A stretch of DNA of 64,000 nt from Muraenolepis orangiensis. Lineage: Eukaryota; Chordata; Actinopteri; Gadiformes; Muraenolepididae. The stretch is from contig CM051007.1 of NCBI GenBank assembly GCA_027704905.1, forward strand, positions 16,664,686 to 16,728,685, written 5' to 3'. A program made the translations under genes and the position numbers. This document shows, piece after piece, positions 60,966-64,000 of this stretch; position 1 is the stretch's first letter; each line of letters begins with the position of its first letter. The notes beneath the pieces are model-generated. The model was not told the origin of the DNA. It searched no databases and was given only the letters and a program-made list of their open reading frames with translations.

Positions 60966-61621
60966 AGCCACATAAAGAAAGAGCAGGAGAGAGAGAGAAA
61001 GAGACTGAGTGAGTGAGAGGGTCCAGATTAGATGTAGGGCCCTTGATGAGCCCCCTATGGGATCTAGTTTTCCCTTTGTATGTCCCACCCGTACAGGCCC
61101 TTGGTATTTTTGTGTAGGGAAAATGATGATCCCCCTTCAGGTCAGCGAGAGATCATTGCTGGAGTCGTGTGTGTGTGTGTATGTGCTTTGTAACCATGTA
61201 CAGGACAAGGTTGGCGAGTGACCTAGCCATTTATTTCAAAACAACTGTAATCACAGGAGCAGTGATGGAATGTGCTGTTTTAGCGGATTTGGAGGAAAAT
61301 ATTTATTTCGAAAGCCATACGCTTTTAAGGTTGGAGTAAAAGACTGTTGTATAGTATTGTCGGACATCAAATGTTTTTGGACGCAGGGGTTGACTGGATG
61401 CCAAGCAAAGCCAGGCCCTATAAAACCTTGGTGTTTTCCTTTACACTATGAACTTATTACTGTACATCTGGTTAGTATTGCAAACTTTATAAGAACCAAA
61501 AGGGGGTGAATAATGAATCATTTAAATTGTGATTATCTTATGTTTAATTCATGAATGAATGGTTTAACTTTCTTTGGATATTAACACTGTGTTGCCACGT
61601 GTGTACTGACTAATACTTTGC

Positions 61622-61623
<2 letters not shown>

Positions 61624-61661
<38 letters not shown>
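61624..61661. repeat. (ATT)n microsatellite in scamp3 3' UTR
   Basis: About 12 copies of TTA. Confidence 0.95.
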
Positions 61662-61826
61662 CAAAAGAAAATGCCTGTGTACCATATTGCCAAAACGTGT
61701 TATAGTCTAACTGCATATTAATGTACGTGTCGTTTTCTTTGTGATATCTGTAATTTTTTGTTATGTTGATACTGTTTGTATGTATCATTGTTACAAGATT
61801 GCTAACAATTCGTATGTTGTTGTTTT

Positions 61827-61832
61827 ATTAAA
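61827..61832 (+). terminator. scamp3 polyadenylation signal
   Basis: ATTAAA about 860 bases after the stop; another AATAAA follows at 62103. Confidence 0.55.
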
Positions 61833-62269
61833 GAGCGGACATGCTGAACACATGCTTGAATAATGTTGTGGGTGTCATTTGACCTGAAGAATTTTAATTG
61901 ATAAATAATTTCCTTTACGCTTGCAGTCATCATGTTCTGAACAAGGTCTCTATTTTGGTTTAGTGGCGACCCCTACTATGTATTATGTATAGGTCGATGC
62001 CCTAACATACAAGAACACTTGTATGACTACTTGTTGGATGCTTTCTCTTCTTAGTCGCACATTTCTGAGGTAATAGCTGACTGTGATTACACATTTTGAA
62101 CTAATAAACTTTACACGTTGCATCTCACTTACACTTTATATTTATTCCGTAATATTTTTTAACCGTGACATTCATATTAATTAATTTATATTCTGCGAGT
62201 ATGTAAATATGTACCTTTTAAATGTTTTATTTAAATGTTATTATTTATCTTCAACTTTTGAGCACATCT

Positions 62270-62345
62270 TCTTAGATGACTAACATTTCACTGTACACTG
62301 TATACCTTAAACATGTGACAAATAAACCTAATCTGAATCTTAATC
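62270..62345 (+). repeat. Short retroelement-like 3' tail
   Basis: Sequence catttcactgtacactgtat and catgtgacaaataaac followed by (TAATCTGAATCT)n-like ending, resembling LINE/SINE 3' ends of fish. Confidence 0.4.
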
Positions 62346-62583
62346 TGAAACTCATAACATTCCACGACTCTAAACTCTTATTTACCCGATTCATAATAGC
62401 GAGGTTGTAATACATTTTAAAGTCACTTTGAGTCGGCATGAGCATATATATATATATATATATATTATATATCTAAAAAATATATGAGTGTTCATAGGAG
62501 AGATAATGTTTTGGAGAGAACCAGTGAGCTGATACGAACCACCTCTACAGACGTGTAGTGACGGACAGGGCGGTGCTGTGAAG

Positions 62584-63928
62584 ATGGCGGAGGCAGCGGA
62601 GGCGACAGAGCAACACCGGTTTTTCTGCCACTGCTGTAAACGTGAAACAGATCCAAAACTCCCGGTGAGTTCACTTTGTAAAAGCAAGAGTGTTGTTATT
62701 TCACCGCGGTTATATTAGTCCGGCCAGTAATGGACGCGCGCCTCTTGTTGAAGACAAGTTCGCAAATCTTCCCCCCCCCCCCGTCTCTGAACAACGTTCA
62801 CATTCAAGTAGCAGTAGTACTTGGTGGGGTATCCGTTAAGAAAACAACAACAACAACAACAACAATGTGTCCTACTTTGATAAGAAGTCACATCGTTGTA
62901 TCGTGGTAGGTGTGTCGTAAAGTGCGCACAGCGGGTTTGGCGTTACACGATTTTAGCATTTGGTGTGTGTGTGTGTGTGGGGGGGGAAACAAATATCTAT
63001 CTGTCTCTGTCGATCCCAAGTTTCGTTGGTGCCGTTGCCATATTTAGAAGCGTTACGGCTGCCTGCTGGTCGACTGTCAGACAGACAGCGTGTGAGAACC
63101 AGGGGACGGACGGTGGCTGCGCACCGCACACACTGCGCCTACCCAGCGGACACGCTCCTCCAAGCGGCGCTGTCAAACGACACTTTTAAACTACACGAAT
63201 GTGACATGCCATTAGGCCAGAGGCACACGTATAGTGTACGTGTATATGTGTGCGTCCATTAGGCCAGAGGCACACGTATAGTGTACGTGTATATGTGTGC
63301 GTGTGTGTGCGTGTTTGTGGATTTTATTTTGGATTGATTTCAAAATGATTACAAAAGTGTATTTTGTGTGAAGGATTTAACATGCCCACGGTGTGAATCT
63401 GGCTTCGTGGAGGAGGTGGCGGAAGACTCAAGGTACAATGAACTGGCGCTGCTGCTCTGTAATGCTGTCTGTCCCCACGCTCTAGTTCTCTGAATAAGAG
63501 TTGACTCTGTTTGACCTTGCTCTACAGCCTCCTAACGCAGAGTACCACAGAGGCCAGTGAAGATACTAACCCCCTCTTGACAGAAGTAGGTCATTAGCAA
63601 CACCAAAAAAAAACACTATAACACATTAATAAATCCCCGAAATAAACAAAGAAACTACATTTTCTGGTCCCTGTTGCATGTTATGGCAGCTGCTGCTCAG
63701 GCAGCATATTTCGCTCCTGGCGGATCCCATTGTTGTAGCCAACATCAGCCCAGGCGCCGGCCACGGCGTCCGCACTGGTGAGCGGGTGGGGGTGTCCGAG
63801 GTCACCCCTCTGTCCCAGGAGGCGTCGACAGCAGCAGCAGATAGCGGTGGGCGGTTGGAGCCCAACTCCCACCAACCTGGGCTGGAGAGGAGGTCATCTC
63901 GACCAGACCACATGCCTGCAGTTGAGTG
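62584..63928 (+). CDS. rnf115: E3 ubiquitin ligase RNF115, N-terminal exons (partial)
   Basis: Four exons seen before the window ends: 62584-62664, 63374-63432, 63528-63585 and 63690-63928. RNF115 (BCA2) is a RING-H2 ubiquitin ligase related to RNF126. The first exons encode the N-terminal zinc finger that binds ubiquitin or client proteins: FFCHCCKRETDPKLP followed by CPRCESGFVEEV, giving the paired CxxC motifs. Exon 4 ends with RRSSRPDHMPAVE, matching the SSRPDRSPAIEG block of RNF115, which is why I choose RNF115 over RNF126. The RING domain lies beyond 64000. The exon 4 donor (TG|GTAGGT at 63929) is my best choice; the acceptor at 63689 is probable but not the only one. Confidence 0.82.
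63209..63302. repeat. 47-bp direct tandem duplication, rnf115 intron 1
   Basis: Two perfect copies of a 47-base unit beginning ccattaggccagaggcacac (63209-63255, 63256-63302). Confidence 0.97.
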
Positions 63929-64000
63929 GTAGGTGGAGAAGGACATGTAGGGAATTTAAAGAGGTGCTTCCCAGTCTCGATTGACCCCATTTCTAGGTCA

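Overview
The window is vertebrate nuclear DNA, almost certainly from a teleost fish. Genes are interrupted by GT-AG introns, and the transposons (Ty3/gypsy, L2- and RTE-type LINEs, a hAT-like MITE, tRNA-derived SINEs) are typical of fish. Simple-sequence arrays ((CA)n, (GA)n, (TA)n) are extremely abundant, a density reminiscent of gadiform fish, though the species cannot be fixed from sequence alone. There are no bacterial features.

Layout. 1-8360 is a transposon graveyard: a Ty3/gypsy element whose protease is fused to integrase with no reverse transcriptase, a chromodomain gypsy element on the minus strand with its 3' LTR, two LINE fragments, and scattered exons of an uncharacterised multi-copy gene family. 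8111-18134 is a near-perfect head-to-tail duplication of exactly 5,012 bp. Each copy holds a four-exon minus-strand gene for a 170-residue membrane-anchored coiled-coil protein, and one intron of that gene is almost entirely a 37-bp minisatellite. 19847-26064 holds a decayed gene for an FCGBP/zonadhesin-like protein (VWD, C8 and TIL domains) with frameshifts in nearly every exon. 26600-34372 is a second transposon block: an L2 LINE, an RTE LINE in opposite orientation, and a hAT-like MITE with an 8-bp target duplication inside a LINE tail.

From 34617 onward there are real host genes, all on the plus strand: a short ECM1-like secreted protein (34695-35882), pip5k1a (37377-43674), crabp2 (46600-49566), scamp3 (54199-60965), and the first four exons of rnf115 (from 62584, running off the window). 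From general knowledge, human orthologues of all five lie in 1q21-q23, so this looks like a conserved synteny block. The genes do not form one pathway: phosphoinositide synthesis (pip5k1a), membrane recycling (scamp3), retinoic-acid transport (crabp2), ubiquitin ligation (rnf115) and extracellular matrix (ecm1-like).

The most unusual points are the recent tandem duplication that cut one gene copy off from its native promoter, the protease-integrase gypsy ORF without RT, the concentration of perfect inverted repeats (five clear cases) suggesting template-switch events, repeats that abut or supply splice acceptors in three genes, and a one-base frameshift in a GC-rich repeat inside pip5k1a exon 12.
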